Source of the DNA: Bimuria novae-zelandiae CBS 107.79
Taxonomy: Eukaryota; Ascomycota; Dothideomycetes; Pleosporales; Didymosphaeriaceae
Direction: 5' to 3'
NCBI GenBank assembly: GCA_010015655.1
Contig: ML976731.1
Span: forward strand, 270,637 to 334,636
Length of the DNA stretch: 64,000 nt
Of the stretch, positions 1 through 10,723 are shown piece by piece. A program made the position numbers and the translations under genes. Below the pieces are notes generated by a model. That model did not search any database. It saw only the letters and a list, made by a program, of their open reading frames with translations, and was not told where the DNA came from. Each line of letters starts with the position of its first letter. Within the stretch, counting starts at the first letter, position 1.

Positions 1-1
1 C

Positions 2-397
2 AGCCTGATCGATCCAAACAGGGCAGTTGACGAGGAGGACGAGTTCGATACATGGAAGCGCCGCGAGCCGCAGGTTGAAGCAGGTAGCGACAGCGCAAAG
101 TTCCCTACAAAATACTGGGTAGGGCTGCAGGATCGATACCCCAATCTTAGCAAGCTTGCGCTTGACGTACTCTCAATACCGGCTTCAAGTTGTGAGTGCG
201 AGCGAGTTTTCAGCGAGCTAGGCGACCTGTTAGAGCCTCGGAGACGGAAGATCTCTCCGGAGCTTTTGGCAGCGATACACTGCAGTAGAAGGTGGAGAAA
301 AGCTGGGTTTGGCAGCAGCGAGGTCGACGAGAAGGAGCAGCTTACGGTTGAACAGCTCATCTCAAAGTACCATGTGGACACATGGGACGAAGGTTGA
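2..397 (+). CDS. hAT-family transposase, C-terminal dimerisation domain (5' truncated by window)
   Basis: One frame is open from the window edge to TGA at 395-397, about 131 residues. It carries the typical hAT C-terminal block: a K-Y-W start, then N-L-S-K-L-A-L-D-V-L-S-I-P, then S-S-x-C-E-R-V-F-S. In this family the segment mediates transposase dimerisation and follows the RNase H-like DDE core, which lies outside the window. The stretch has balanced GC, no internal stops and abundant CpG, so unlike the neighbouring elements it was not mutated by RIP. That suggests a recent or low-copy insertion. Whether the full element is active cannot be judged because its N-terminus is missing. Family call is firm; activity unknown. 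Confidence 0.88.
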   Translation, partial: SLIDPNRAVDEEDEFDTWKRREPQVEAGSDSAKFPTKYWVGLQDRYPNLSKLALDVLSIPASSCECERVFSELGDLLEPRRRKISPELLAAIHCSRRWRKAGFGSSEVDEKEQLTVEQLISKYHVDTWDEG

Positions 398-800
398 AAC
401 ACCAAGCTTTCTATACAATTTGCCTAATTAGGAAACAAGCTCCTCAAGCCCATCCAGCCAGCCGAGCGCCCGTAGCCAATCAAGCCATCCAGCCGGTTCT
501 ACGACCCACAAAACACCAAGCCATCCAGCCTATAGCCAGAAAGCTGGCTGGCTGGATTGTTGCCATCTGTGCTTATCACGGCTTAGGGCACGATGAAACT
601 CGTCGCTCGTACACCACATGGACTATAGACGCTAGAGCTAACGCACGTCGCGTACGTCGAAGGCTTTCTTACAAGCGTATTAGGACTCGCTTGCTGTCGT
701 ATAGAGTCTATCCACTTCGACTCTGGCTAAGATGTCCTATACATGTATTAGCCGTCCTACGTTATCGCATAACTTAAGTATAACAAAGGTCACTAGCTTA
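398..800. repeat. hAT 3' flank with subterminal repeats
   Basis: Non-coding stretch after the hAT stop codon. The 14-mer CAAGCCATCCAGCC occurs at 481-494 and again at 517-530, with a related CATCCAGCCAGCC near 450 and an inverted relative GGCTGGCTGGATTG at about 546-559. Clustered subterminal repeats of this sort are usual transposase-binding sites at hAT ends. The inverted copy near 550 may mark the 3' terminus. A similar GGCTGGCTGGACGGGCGC block occurs near 43470. A 131-codon ORF overlaps this stretch (382-777), but its arginine-rich, repeat-driven composition does not look like a protein. Confidence 0.5.
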
Positions 801-929
801 TTAACGCAGAGCCATTACATCAACCGCCTCTATTATTACTCTACTTAACACTAAGTACGTTTAGAGCATTATATCGCCCGTTGTACGTACTAAAGCCAAC
901 TAACGTCGTTAACTAACGTATTACACATC

Positions 930-3900
930 AGATCTAGGGCCACCTGGGCTATAAGGCAGTTAAATAACTAGAGGCAAACGTCACTAGCGTTTAACTAATA
1001 AGAGAACACATAGACTATCTCTATTAAATATGTATTAAAGCTTAAATAACTCATATCATCTCGAGACGCCCGGCTAAGAGCCGTACATAATAACTATTCT
1101 ATTAAATTGCGATAGACATTATTTATATTATCCCTGTAGGAGAGGAATGCATTAATGGCAGTAAGTACGCCCTATACTCTATAGACAAGTACTTAAAGTG
1201 GCATGAAATCGCCATAGTTAAGCGAAAGGATAAGTTAACTCTTACACGTTAGTTTATATCTTTAATCTGCAAGATCCAGCGCGTGTATAACGCTAACGTA
1301 GTTGCTATTTAATATAACAACGAGAAAGGATTTAGAAACGATCTTATTAACATAACAAAAGAACTAGGCATGCTATATAAGCTAGCACTACCTGGCATAA
1401 AAGAACTAAATAGACTTATCGAACGCGCTAGCGGAGTACTAACGCAGCGAGCTCGCGCTATACGCATACACGCCAATCTGCCAAAGAGTCTATCACATAA
1501 GCTGTATCGCACGCCTACCGAAGCACTAGGCTGGAAGACACCGTACGAGGTAGTATAGGGACAAAAGCCACTCGTTGCTTATATAAGGCCTATTAGCTAT
1601 CGCGCCTATATCTATAACCGTAATCTAAGAGCTACTAACACGCTTAAATCGCGCACTCTAATTAGCCACCTTATTAACTACAAAGGCACTAATATCTTCC
1701 GCATCTAGCTACCTATAAAAGACACTATTATTATTACCCGCGACGTTGTATTTAAACCTACACTCTTCTTTAATAGAATAGATAGGTATGCATTAGGGTT
1801 AGTGCTCAAAGAGGTAATTAAACTACTTAAATATCTAGAAGAATATTAATATAATAATATTAGTATTAAAGATCTATTAACTGCTCGTTAACGTTGCTAC
1901 CTAGTAGAGACACCTACGACCTTAGCTTCGAGAGCTGCAGGCTCCCAGGTAGGGGGTGAACAGATAGACGACGCATTCGAATTAATACAGCAATAGTAAT
2001 AGCTGCCTACTCTAAGACCTATAATATCTACTGCCACAAGTAATCACACTCCTAAGAGTGATAAAGTACCCAAGGGCTATCGCTAACGCGGCGAGAGAGC
2101 TCCACGAGACGTTAACTTAAACCTAACTAACACGAGCTTAATTATTACTAGCAAACGCAATTAAAAGCAGAAAGATCTAAATAATTTTATAATTTATATA
2201 TACGTAATAGCGCTAGGAGCTACACCTTTTATTAACTATCTCTATGCATTTTTACCCGAGATTCGCTCTATACCTACTATAGATAAGATACTAAGAATTT
2301 ATTAATCGTAGCTGCTACCTCTGCCAAAGGCAATAAAGCAGCTTAAAATATATATATTTAGTAATTAATTTTAACGCGCTATAAAGGTTAAGTGGCAAGC
2401 TCTACGCGCTAAAGGAGTCTTTAAGAAGACTATAAAAACAAAGGCTACTATAGACGCTAAGGTGCTACCATTAATATAAATATTCGTATACAAGATCGAC
2501 GAAGAAGGATACCTTTTACAGTTTAAAGCTTAACTTGTTATTTAAGGAGATCTTTAAGCTCTACTTAACAATATATACGCTACTACACTCGTAATTTGCA
2601 ACTTTCGCGCTCTTATTATAATTACTAATTACTTTAGTTTAGAGCTAAAGTAGTACGATGTCCCTACTGCCTTCCTGAACGCTAAGATCGATCGAAAACT
2701 GTATGCTAAAACACCTAAGGCGTTCCGCCATACTGCAGGCGAGATTATGCTGGTACTCCGCGCCCTGTACGGCCTGAAGGAGTCACCAATCCTATAGTAT
2801 AACAAACTACGTCGACAACTTGTTAAGCTAGGTCTAAAGCTAGTTAAAGGCTTTCCTTGCTTATACACAAGCCACTAGCTTATCCTATTTGTCTATATTA
2901 ACGACATTGTCATGGCATATCATTAGTCTAATGCCTATCACTACAGGTCTTTTAAGAAGGATCTGGTAGTCCTATACAACATTAAAGCTATAAGAGACCT
3001 TACCTAGTTTCTCGGAATCCATATTATACGCGATCAAGCCCTATATAAGACGTGGCTAGTCTAGGACGCGTTTATTAATAAGGTATGCGCTTAATTTAGC
3101 ATCAAAGCTATAGGCAAGGCTCTAGATATTCTACTAGCGGAGAACTAGCTACTATAGTCTACTAAGGAGCCTAATTTATCGCGAACAAAGCTTTATTAGT
3201 AACTAGTTAGCTCTTTCGCATATATCGCTGTTTAGGGTAGACCTAACGTCGCCTGAACGCACATCGTCTTTGCTTGTCACCTTACTAACCCAGGATAGTT
3301 ACACATCTCGAAAATCCGGAAGACCTGGCGCTACCTACTTAGCACGAAGGCTTTCGCACTTGAAGCCTCTGCTAGCGCGCAGGATATAGCTGAGTATCTA
3401 TCTAACGATCTAATATATCGCGATCCTCTCTTCTTTAGATCCTCTAACGCCTTATACGCTGATAAGCCTAAGACTCGCTGAAGCTCTTAAGGCTATGCTT
3501 TTAAGCTTAGTAGACTAATAATTAACTAAAAGTTAACAGTACAACGCATAGTCACGAAATTAACTATAGAATTTAAATTACTAGCTCTATTACTTACTAG
3601 CTTGCAAATAGAAGAATAGATGCAATTCTTCTCTAGTATTAACCTTACTCTTAACTATACACCTACTATCTAGTGTGACAATTAACAGACTATTAGTATT
3701 ATTACTAAATAGCAAGACAAGCTTTATATAAAGGTTAAACATGTTAACATCCACTAGCTCTAGATTCGACAGGAAGTCGAAGCCTCTCGTATTAATGTTA
3801 AATAGGTCCCTACCGACTATATGCCTGTCGATAGACTTACAAAGATTCTACTTAAGTAGAAGTTTGTAGACTTTATCCGCTAAATTAGCCTTATTAATAT

Positions 3901-4022
3901 TACTAAGCGTCTAAAGGGCCTGCGTTAAACTAATAGCACTAATCTTGATAGTATCTATATACACTAATACTAATTAGCTATTATTAACTCCCTGCCTGGG
4001 CGTCCACGCTAGCTAGGGGGTG
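930..4022 (+). pseudogene. RIP-degraded Ty1/copia pol (integrase, RT, RNase H), copia A
   Basis: The translation is a copia polyprotein broken by TAA/TAG only. In order: the integrase core and C-terminus (about 930-1800; E-R-A-S-G-V-L-T-Q-R near 1425 and G-W-K-T-P-Y-E-V-V near 1535), a linker, the RT N-terminus (about 2370), RT (A-F-L-N-A near 2670, A-L-Y-G-L-K-E-S-P near 2765), and RNase H with the 3' end (about 3570-3930). The catalytic Y-I-D-D box reads Y-I-N-D at 2894-2905. Gag, protease and the 5' LTR are missing, so the element is 5' truncated. A purine-rich tract (about 4013-4020) precedes the 3' LTR. Non-functional; stops such as TAG for Trp and TAA for Gln match RIP. Confidence 0.87.
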
Positions 4023-4225
4023 TGTCACGGTTTATAGCTCTTACTCTACAAGATAGTTGCTCCTACCTTGACATGGTTGCGACTTACCTTCTTTCTGTCT
4101 AGGACTAGCGTTGTTTGTGCCTGCGCACCTATACCTTCTGTAGCTTCTAGATAGAATAACCTTAGTTTAATCCTGTAATCTTTTCTACTGCGTACTGTCC
4201 GCTCAGCGCTCTGCTTACCGCGACA
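4023..4225 (+). repeat. 3' LTR of copia A
   Basis: The segment begins TGTCACGG and ends CCGCGACA, giving TG...CA termini, and directly follows the purine-rich tract of the copia A element. Length is 203 bp if the start is TGTCACGG; two further bases (TG) could belong to it. It joins a LINE fragment directly at 4226, so copia A inserted into, or recombined with, that LINE. No 5' LTR partner was found on the left side. Confidence 0.72.
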
Positions 4226-4583
4226 AAGTGTGTATAGCACTGGTGATAGTGGTGAGCCCTGCGGCGTCCCGCACTGTACTAGGTGGGGCGCTGTGGTGGC
4301 TTCTCCTAATCGCACTTGGACGCGACGGTTCTGGAGGAAGTTTTTCACGATTAGGAGGGCGCTGTTATGCCATCCTTGGGCCTTTATCCTGTATAGAAGT
4401 CGATTTTTAAGAAGTGCGTCGAAGGCGCCTTGGACGTCCATAGTGACCATAGTGACGTGCTGGCCGTTGGAGAAGGCGTCCTCCACGTTATGTGTGAAGG
4501 CGGCTACTAGGTCCATGGCTGATCTCTTGGGGAGAGCCCCCCCGTGTTGGGGGCTCAGTATGCCGTGTGCCATTAGTAAATAG
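4226..4583 (-). pseudogene. Non-LTR (LINE, Tad1-like) reverse transcriptase fragment
   Basis: Read on the minus strand from 4583, the frame gives about 117 residues of a LINE reverse transcriptase. RT domain A is visible as D-V-Q-G-A-F-D-A-L and domain B as Q-C-G-T-P-Q-G-S-P-L-S-P-V-L. The frame meets the copia LTR right after P-V-L-Y-T-L, just before the expected F-A-D-D catalytic box, which is absent. The residues following in the longer ORF (4046-4225) are read-through into the LTR. The fragment is GC-rich and has no RIP stops, unlike its surroundings. Endonuclease and tail are missing. Confidence 0.8.
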
Positions 4584-5319
4584 TAAACGCTATTAAATAA
4601 GTTAATATCTATAATAAAGAATTAAAATAATTAGAGTTACCTAATTTACAACTTTACAAGGATGCATATAAAAATTTAGATAAAAAAGAAGAAGAGCTAA
4701 TACCTTAATCTCCTATACTTTACCCTAGCTAGAGTAAACTGGTTACTAGTAAAATAACAAACGTTTTTAACTTCTTAAAAAAACACTAACCCTAGAAGGG
4801 AGACTTTAGGTTTATAGTAATTAAATAATAAGACTATACCGTAGTATTTTACTATACCTACTAACCTAATTTAGTTAGCAAAGCAGCACGCGAAATAGTA
4901 AACTATTACTACGCTTACGAAAATCCTAAGAAAAAATACCTAAACGAGAACCTAAACTATAAAACTATAGTATAACCTAGACTACCGTAACCCTACGCAT
5001 GGTTCTATACGATAGACCCTTTACCAAGAAGATTAATATACCTTTTATTACTAAGCTAAGGAATATAGCTACTTTCCCTAAATATACTAATTATGTAGAT
5101 AAGAGTAGTTTAACTACCCTATCTTCTATTATAATGTTTACCTTTAGAATAAACGCGAAACGCGATACTTTCCATACCTTAATTAGGTACTAAACTAAAT
5201 AATATTACTACTAATTAATAAGAAATACGTATTAGATATATAGTAAACATACTTATACCTTAACTATAAGGAATATAGGGAGCAAAAGAACGAGCATAGA
5301 TTTAATTATATACTAAAAG
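4584..5319 (+). pseudogene. Left part of gypsy A (probable gag remnant), RIPed
   Basis: AT-rich tract with many TAA/TAG codons and no intact ORF. Because copia B has clean target duplications (5315-5319 and 10719-10723), this tract was once continuous with 10724 onward. Joining them keeps one frame open across the junction, reading N-Y-I-L-K-E-T-I-T-L-R-I-K-L. That resembles the C-terminal part of a Ty3/gypsy gag. No gypsy 5' LTR was found; the left end abuts the LINE fragment. The gag assignment rests on position and weak pattern only. Confidence 0.5.
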
Positions 5320-5538
5320 TGTTAAGAATATGTGGGTTCAGTCCAGATTGGTGGAAGGTAGGCCCGTGGTACTTACTACACGTGAAGGTAGCCCCACTAT
5401 AACGTCCTCGTCACGGTTAATACGGGACTTAAGATAATACACAATAGTTAAGATAATATATTATAGCTATCCTGCCTTGTCCCTCTCCCACTTGGTTATC
5501 TATAGTAGTTATACTACTAAAGGGACCTTATTCTAATA
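5320..5538 (+). repeat. 5' LTR of copia B
   Basis: 219 bp. Starts TGTTAAGAATATG and ends TTCTAATA; the terminal TA is a RIPed CA. It is followed by GGTTATAAGCCCGG, a probable primer-binding site resembling those complementary to initiator Met tRNA in other copia elements (inference). Confidence 0.9.
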
Positions 5539-5917
5539 GGTTATAAGCCCGGTTACTAAAGCTAACGTTATTATTTTAATACCACCAGAGTCGCGTAGGA
5601 CTCAGATTTAAAAAGAAAAAAAACCTTAAGAGTTATAAAGGACTTAGCTATAATTCGCGAAAGAAATTAGTCATCGACTAGAGTTACGCAGGACTTAGAT
5701 TTAAGTAAAAATTAACTTTACCTATACACACCTTCTCTACGCTTAAAAATTAATAATAACTGCACTGCCTATAGCATAACGCATACATATATACCACTCG
5801 CATACACCTTACGCTGCTAGCATTGCTTATATACTACCTGTACCGCCTACACCGCCTACACCGCCTGCACTACCTGCAACCAACACGTGTAAGCCTCCTT
5901 ACATCCGCACACACATA
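5539..5917 (+). other. Copia B leader with primer-binding site and short repeats
   Basis: Untranslated leader between the 5' LTR and gag. It opens with the probable primer-binding site and later holds a short tandem repeat of the nonamer ACCGCCTAC (about 5840-5866). No ORF of note. Confidence 0.55.
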
Positions 5918-7010
5918 ATGGCCGAAGAGAAGAAAAAGTAGAAGATTCTTAAACTTATAGTAAAGAATTATAATAGTTAGTTCCGCTAGAACAAAGTTAA
6001 GCTAAGAGGGAAAAGAGTCTTCTACATGTGTAAGAGAAGCCTAGAGGAGCACTACTAAATTACTACTACTAAAGACCTGTTAGATGCTATAAAAGGACTA
6101 GACATTATAAATAACAAGACTATTAAGGCCCGCATTAATGTCGACAAGAGAGATAAGTACCTAGAGAACAAGATAATCGTAATTAATCTTCTATTTAGAT
6201 TCTTTAGTAATAATAACTAGGCCCTTATTAACGAGTATAACACCGCCTTCTAGTTCTAGGCTTACCTGCAAAAGAAGTACACCTAAGCTAACGCTATCGC
6301 CGCTAATATATATATAACTAAAATTTAAACATTTACATTTAATTCTAAGAGCACGATTATTAGATTATAAGAAAAGCTAAAGGATTACTAGCGTAAGCTT
6401 GTCTTAGTAAACGCTAACACTAATAGAGCCTATAAAGACGCTACACTACTACTTATTCTTATTAAATTACTCCCTCTAAGTTTTAAAACTATAATTAACA
6501 CCCTAAATGCCTAGCTTAACCTCACTATCGAACAAAAGCTTAAGTTCCTAAAAGAGAAGGAGGTCCGAGACCAGCAAGATACCAACGAACAAGCTCTTCC
6601 AGCATTCCAAAAAGCCTACAAGTACGTTCCGCCACACAAGCGAGGCAACAGGGACCTGTCATCCGACTCCGAACCTAGCGCTACGTCTGGCATCTAGTGC
6701 TACCTTTGCGACGAATCTCACTACATGCGAGACTATTCAAAGCTTGCGAAGGCTCGAAAGCTCCTAAGGGAATATAAAGCTAAGAAGAAGCGAAGGAAGA
6801 AAAAGCCGTCCCCTCTAAAGCTACCTAAGCCGCCTGTTAAGCCCAGGAAATCTAACAAAAAGACTAGCAAAGCATATAAAGCTAAAGAAGAAGGTAGGTT
6901 AGAATTAGAGCTAGAGACATTAACTAGTGCCTTAGACTTAGAAGACGAGGAAATCAAGACATGCCATCTCTTAAAAGACATCATCGGTAAGCCCTCTTTA
7001 TCTACCTAGG
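5918..7010 (+). pseudogene. Copia B gag with degenerate zinc knuckle
   Basis: ATG at 5918 opens a frame beginning M-A-E-E-K-K-K, stopped after 7 codons by TAG; the frame then runs on as a recognisable gag. A CCHC-type knuckle lies at about 6697-6735 (C-Y-L-C-D-E-S-H-Y-M-R-D-Y). The final Cys has become Tyr (a G-to-A change on this strand) and the spacing between the second Cys and His is one residue short of the canonical CX2CX4HX4C. The longest open piece, 6725-7009, is lysine-rich (94 codons). Gag would form the retrotransposon particle; this copy cannot. Confidence 0.8.
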
Positions 7011-10000
7011 CCGGCGACACTAGCGCTTCCTCACACATATCTAACCAACCCTTATTATTTAAATAGATAATCAAGATCAAGCAAAGACTCGTTTAGGTTA
7101 AAGGGGAAGAGTTATATACAGACTAGAAAAAAGAAGCTTATGTAGTATATAAAAACAGGTTATTAACATAGCTTTTAGATATACTACTTATACCTAATCT
7201 TAGAGTTAATCTATTATTAGGGAGACGAATTTGCGCAGCAGGCCTAAAGGGTTAATTTAACTTAAATACACTATATTTTAAACTAGGAAAGAAGACAATT
7301 ATTAAAGTAACTATAGATAACGGCCTCTATATAGTGTTACACATCGCCAATAGATACCAAGAGATGGCATTCCCAAGCATAGAATAGTATACACTAGCAG
7401 AATTTAACGAAATGGAACTTAAGACTGGCGAAAAAGAGAAATACTTACTATATTACAGATACTTTACACACCTGGGGCCTGCAAAGATCGCGAAACTCCA
7501 CGAAGTTACAACCCTCTAGAAGAAGATTTAAGTACCAGAAAAGATAGAACCCTGCGAAGTCTACACCTTAATAAAAATAAAGAATAGCATCCCTAAGTAG
7601 CTAAGAGAGTATAAGGCTATAAAGCTAGCTTTAATACAGTTTAATATTACAGGACCCTTTCTAATATCTTTAAAAGGAAACTAATGGTTCCTCCTTATTA
7701 TTAATAGCTACACGCGAAAGAACTAGGTTATCCTATTAAAGCATAAAAGAGACGCATAAAAGGAACTTAAAGTCTAAAAGACCTTTATTAAATATTAAAC
7801 TAATAAAAAAGTTAAAGCTACTAGGACTAACAACGCACTAGAACTCTTATAACAAGTTAAGGAATAAAGAGTTATATAAAGAGTAGAACTATAGCCTACT
7901 ATAATTACGTTATTATATTAAAATAGACTAGCTAAGCGAAATATCTAAACTATAGAAGCTAATATAAAAGTAATACTTAAGAACGCTAGTCTACTAATTA
8001 AGTTCTAGGACAAAGCTATAGAGGCAGATATATATATACGAAACCGCACTAATACAGGACCTACAATTAATAGAAAGCAAGTCAGCCCTAAAGAGGCTTT
8101 CACGGGAAAGACGCCATCTATTAACCACATCCGTGTATAGGGGAGCAAGTGCTACTCCTACATCCACCCTAAGATAATTCTAGCAGATTAACGACACGAC
8201 AAGCTTATAGACCACGGCAAAGTTAGAGTATTCGTAGGCTATTCTAAGATAATAAACAAGTAGTTCAAGTTCTATTCGCCAGAACTAGGATACACCTCAA
8301 GATTAAGCCGCATATCAGTAGACAAACACACGCCTAAAGGGAGGGTCAAACTACGATTGCAAAACATCCCAGCTAGATCACAGGGAACGCAAAATACTAT
8401 GCCAGACCAAAAACCAAGAGAAAGTCTAAGGAAAGATCCTACTCCTACTAAATTAACTACTGCTTAACCAACTCCCGCTCAACCAGCTCCTGCAGAACTA
8501 ATAGAACAAGCCGCTATAGAACAAATAGAACCACTAACTATAGACAAGATAGAACCACTAACTGCGGAGCAAATGGAACTATCGCCTATAGAATAAGTAG
8601 AACCAACTCCCAAGCCAATCAAGCGTGGAAGAGAAAAACTAAGGAAGCTAAACGCTACTCTTCCTACAGCTCTGCCTCAAGGTAAGCAAGTACCCGACCT
8701 AGTAAGCGAAGAGCCTAGAAAACCTGTCAAAGTCTTGCCAAAAGCTCTATAATACTTCATAAAAGGGTCTAAACGCAAGAGGTCTAGCGAAGACACTATA
8801 GAAGATAAAAAATTCTAGAAAATTATTAAAGCTATGCTGGCACGAGTCGACTTTACAGACGAGCAAGCATAGACTTTTAAGAAAGCCTTTTTAGCAACTA
8901 AGATTACAGGAATTCAGATTCCCCAGACATATCAACAAGCTATCTATAACCTAAAGTATAAAAATTAATAGAAAGTAGAAGTGCTAGAGGAGATAATCTC
9001 ACTAATAGAAAATAGAACCTAAGAAGAAGTCTTACTAGCAAAAGACGCAAATATAGTTAACTTAAAGTAGGTTTTTATAATTAAGACTAAGCTAGACACG
9101 ATAGTTAAATAATTTAGGGCACGCCTTATAGCAAGGGGTTTTACTTAAGTATAAGGTATTAACTATAACAAGACCTTTGCGCTAACTATTTATATAAATA
9201 CCTTACGTTTATTCCTAGCCACTATCGTAGTAGAAGACTTAGAATGTTTTTATTATAATATTAAGAATACGTTTACTAAGTCTTACCTTAAGGAACAGAT
9301 CCTCCTTAAGCCACTAGAAGAAGTTTATGTTAAAAAAAGATATATCTTAAAAGTCCTTTAAAGCCTATACGGACTAAAGCAAGCTATTCGAGACTAAAAC
9401 CTATTAATAAAGAAAGAGCTTCTTATATAGGGATTTATATAAAGCCTTACAGACCCTTGTATGTTTGTCTATAAGGAGAGAAAGATTTAAATCCTAGTCT
9501 ACGTTAATAACGTCCTTGCAGCGGCAAAGGAGCAATCTTAGACTAAGTAGTTCTAAAAGAAGCTTTCTAGACAATTTAACGCTAAGAACCTAAAGGAGGT
9601 AGATAAATTCCTTAGAGTGTAAGTTACAAGAGATAGAAAGCACTATATAATCTTTCTTAACTAAAAGTAATACCTACGCGCAGTACTTAACAAGTTTAAA
9701 ATATTAAGTAAGAAGAATAAAGATAGGAAAATCCTATCTGCTAATTATACCTTATTTAGGCTAACTACTAATAACGACACCCGAATTAACATAACCAAGT
9801 ACTAGCAAGAAATTAAAAGCTTAATATTCGCTATAGTTCTTACACGTCTAGATATTGCATTCACCCTTAGAAAACTAAGCTAATACATAAGCGATCCAGC
9901 AGAACACCATGGCCATGCATTAAAGAACCTATTACAGTACCTTAGGTTAATAGTTATAATAAAACTACGCTATGGACTAAGGGGAGCATACTTATAATTT

Positions 10001-10470
10001 ATCGTCTACTTAGATGCTAACTGGGCAAGCGATACTGTGGACTAAAAGAGCGTCTTAGGAAGCACTGCAATGTTCTATAGAGGTCTAATATTATAGTCTA
10101 GTAAGAAGTAATAATTAGTTGCAACGTTAAGTTGCGAATCTAAGTATATTACGCTTTTAACATGCTGCAAGCAAGGCTAGTAGATTACTTAAGTGTTTAG
10201 AGACCTTAGATTCCTAAAGTACATTAGAAAAGACACTAACAAGGTTTAGATGTTAGGCGATAATCAGGGCGCTATTACACTTATAAAGAACCCTCACCTT
10301 TACGAAAGATTAAAGCACATCTACGTTTGTTATTACTTTATTAGGGACCTGGCAAAATAAGGTAGACTTAATATAGCTTACGTGCTAACTACAGATATAG
10401 TTACTAATAGAATAATAAAGCCTTTACAGCGAGTGGCATTTAAGAGATTTAAGAACTAACTAAGAGTTAT
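7011..10470 (+). pseudogene. Copia B pol: protease, integrase, RT, RNase H
   Basis: The frame continues from gag through a protease region, integrase (about 7420-8340), a proline/glutamate-rich linker (about 8440-8700) and RT. RT blocks include W-V-F-I-I-K-T-K (about 9068), R-A-R-L-I-A-R-G-F (about 9115) and S-L-Y-G-L-K-Q-A (about 9365). The catalytic Y-V-D-D reads Y-V-N-N at 9500-9511, so both catalytic Asp codons are lost. RNase H follows (Y-L-D-A-N-W-A-S-D near 10010, S-C-E-S-K-Y near 10130). Stops are TAA/TAG. Dead by many nonsense codons and by active-site loss. Confidence 0.9.
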
Positions 10471-10499
10471 CTATAGACTAGACCTATCCTAAGGGGGAG

Positions 10500-10718
10500 T
10501 GTTAAGAATATATAGGTTTAGTCTAAATTAGTAGAAGGTAGGCCCGTGGTACTTGCTACACGTAAAGGTAGCCCCACTATAATATCCTCGCTACGGTTAA
10601 TACGGGACTCAAGACAATACACGATAGTTAAGACAATATATTGTAGCCACCCCGCCTTGTCCCTCTCCCACTCGGTTATCCATGGTAGTCATACTACTAA
10701 AGGGACCTTGTTCTAATA
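10500..10718 (+). repeat. 3' LTR of copia B
   Basis: 219 bp, same length as the 5' LTR, preceded by the polypurine tract AAGGGGGAG at 10491-10499. Ends TTCTAATA and is followed by the AAAAG target duplication. All differences from the 5' LTR are C/T or G/A, distributed in both directions, so RIP hit each copy independently. Confidence 0.9.
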
Positions 10719-10723
10719 AAAAG

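Larger units (their letters stand above)
5320..10718 (+). mobile_element. Complete Ty1/copia retrotransposon, copia B (RIPed)
   Basis: A 5.4 kb element bounded by two 219 bp LTRs in direct orientation and flanked by a perfect 5 bp target duplication AAAAG (5315-5319 and 10719-10723). By my count the LTRs differ at about 26 positions, all transitions, with no indels. Inside, order is leader, gag (start at 5918), integrase, RT and RNase H, the Ty1/copia order. The coding frame is interrupted almost solely by TAA and TAG. The element sits inside gypsy A, whose frame resumes beyond it. LTR divergence here reflects RIP and must not be used to date the insertion. Confidence 0.93.

Noticed and set aside
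382..777. 131-codon ORF in the hAT 3' flank
   Set aside because: Driven by repeated CCATCCAGCC units; arginine-rich, no homology pattern, overlaps the transposase stop in another frame.
5320..10718. Dating copia B by LTR divergence
   Set aside because: All LTR differences are RIP-type transitions, so a clock based on them would be invalid.
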